Source: Betaproteobacteria bacterium
GTDB lineage: Bacteria; Pseudomonadota; Gammaproteobacteria; Burkholderiales; Thiobacillaceae
DNA: 38,111 nucleotides
Direction of reading: 5' to 3'
Assembly (NCBI GenBank): GCA_020061585.1
Contig: JAGUXX010000255.1
Coordinates: 1-38,111, forward strand
The translations under genes were made by a program, and so were the position numbers. Below the pieces are notes generated by a model that made no database searches, was not told the origin of the DNA, and was given only the letters and a program-made list of their open reading frames with translations. Of the stretch, positions 37,929 through 38,111 are shown piece after piece; within the stretch, counting starts at the first letter, position 1, and every line of letters starts with the position of its first letter.

Positions 37929-38111
37929 ATGCTTGCATATCGAAACATCGCCAACTTTGAACGCCGCTATCTGGCCGATGGTCGTCTCGGGCCGCATGAA
38001 ATGGCCAGCCTGGAACAGCGTCTGGAACAGGCTGAAAGGAACATCAAATGGGAAATCCGGGACCGCGAACGCGTGGCGGCCATGCACCGCCCCGGCGACA
38101 TGAAACACCCG
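37929..38111 (+). CDS. Partial small protein, unknown function
   Basis: From the ATG at 37929 a frame stays open to the window edge (61 codons, incomplete). The product is highly charged and helical: ANFERRYLADGRLGPHEMASL, then EQRLEQAERNIKWEIRDRERV. The pattern of a short linker with DGRLGPHEMASLEQRL resembles small proteobacterial proteins with a 'gG.Lt..E...L' repeat, function unknown. No clear ribosome binding site precedes the ATG and the frame also stays open upstream, so the start may differ. Divergent from ggt. Confidence 0.5.
   Translation, partial: MLAYRNIANFERRYLADGRLGPHEMASLEQRLEQAERNIKWEIRDRERVAAMHRPGDMKHP

Overview
The window looks like chromosome from a GC-rich betaproteobacterium, most likely a sulfur-oxidising chemolithoautotroph. 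It carries soxX and the start of soxY (periplasmic thiosulfate oxidation), a bacterial-type phosphoribulokinase (Calvin cycle) and a transaldolase. Two blocks have gene orders familiar from Betaproteobacteria: lysM-dprA-smg-topoisomerase divergent from def-fmt, and leuS-lptE-holA-proA-nadD-rsfS. No species call is possible from the sequence alone.

Layout. 1-1910 (minus): soxY (partial), soxX, tal. 2007-7866 (minus): LysM protein, dprA, smg, type IA topoisomerase, and a small receiver-like protein. 7997-9423 (plus): def-fmt. 9442-16893 (minus): yhdP-like AsmA-family gene, nitrilase-family amidase, tldD, lipA. 17039-17929 (minus): phosphoribulokinase with a strong terminator. 18179-25861 (plus): leuS-lptE-holA-proA, then an AT-richer accessory insert (HTH/GIY-YIG-like protein plus a VapBC-type toxin-antitoxin pair), then nadD-rsfS. 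The rlmH gene that usually follows rsfS is not there.

26049-36000 (plus) is the most interesting part. It has a GntR/FCD regulator, then after a 265-base promoter region an apparent operon: Tsx-like outer-membrane channel, Tat-exported BMP-family binding protein, two ABC permeases, an isochorismatase-fold hydrolase very like biuret hydrolase BiuH, a double ABC ATPase, a second isochorismatase-fold hydrolase (candidate triuret hydrolase TrtA), a small cupin and a full-length allophanate hydrolase AtzF. Read together: uptake across both membranes of biuret, triuret or a related oligo-urea, stepwise hydrolysis to allophanate, then to ammonia and CO2. This would be a nitrogen-scavenging module. 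Enzyme families are well supported; the substrate is inferred. A gamma-glutamyltransferase (minus) and a partial small ORF close the window.

Non-coding features include a family of TTCAC-type heptad and inverted repeats at three places (between the nitrilase and yhdP genes, between prk and leuS, and inside leuS), a dispersed palindromic repeat between tldD and lipA, and a candidate promoter/operator in front of the oligo-urea operon. No tRNA, rRNA, CRISPR array, transposase or prophage gene was recognised.
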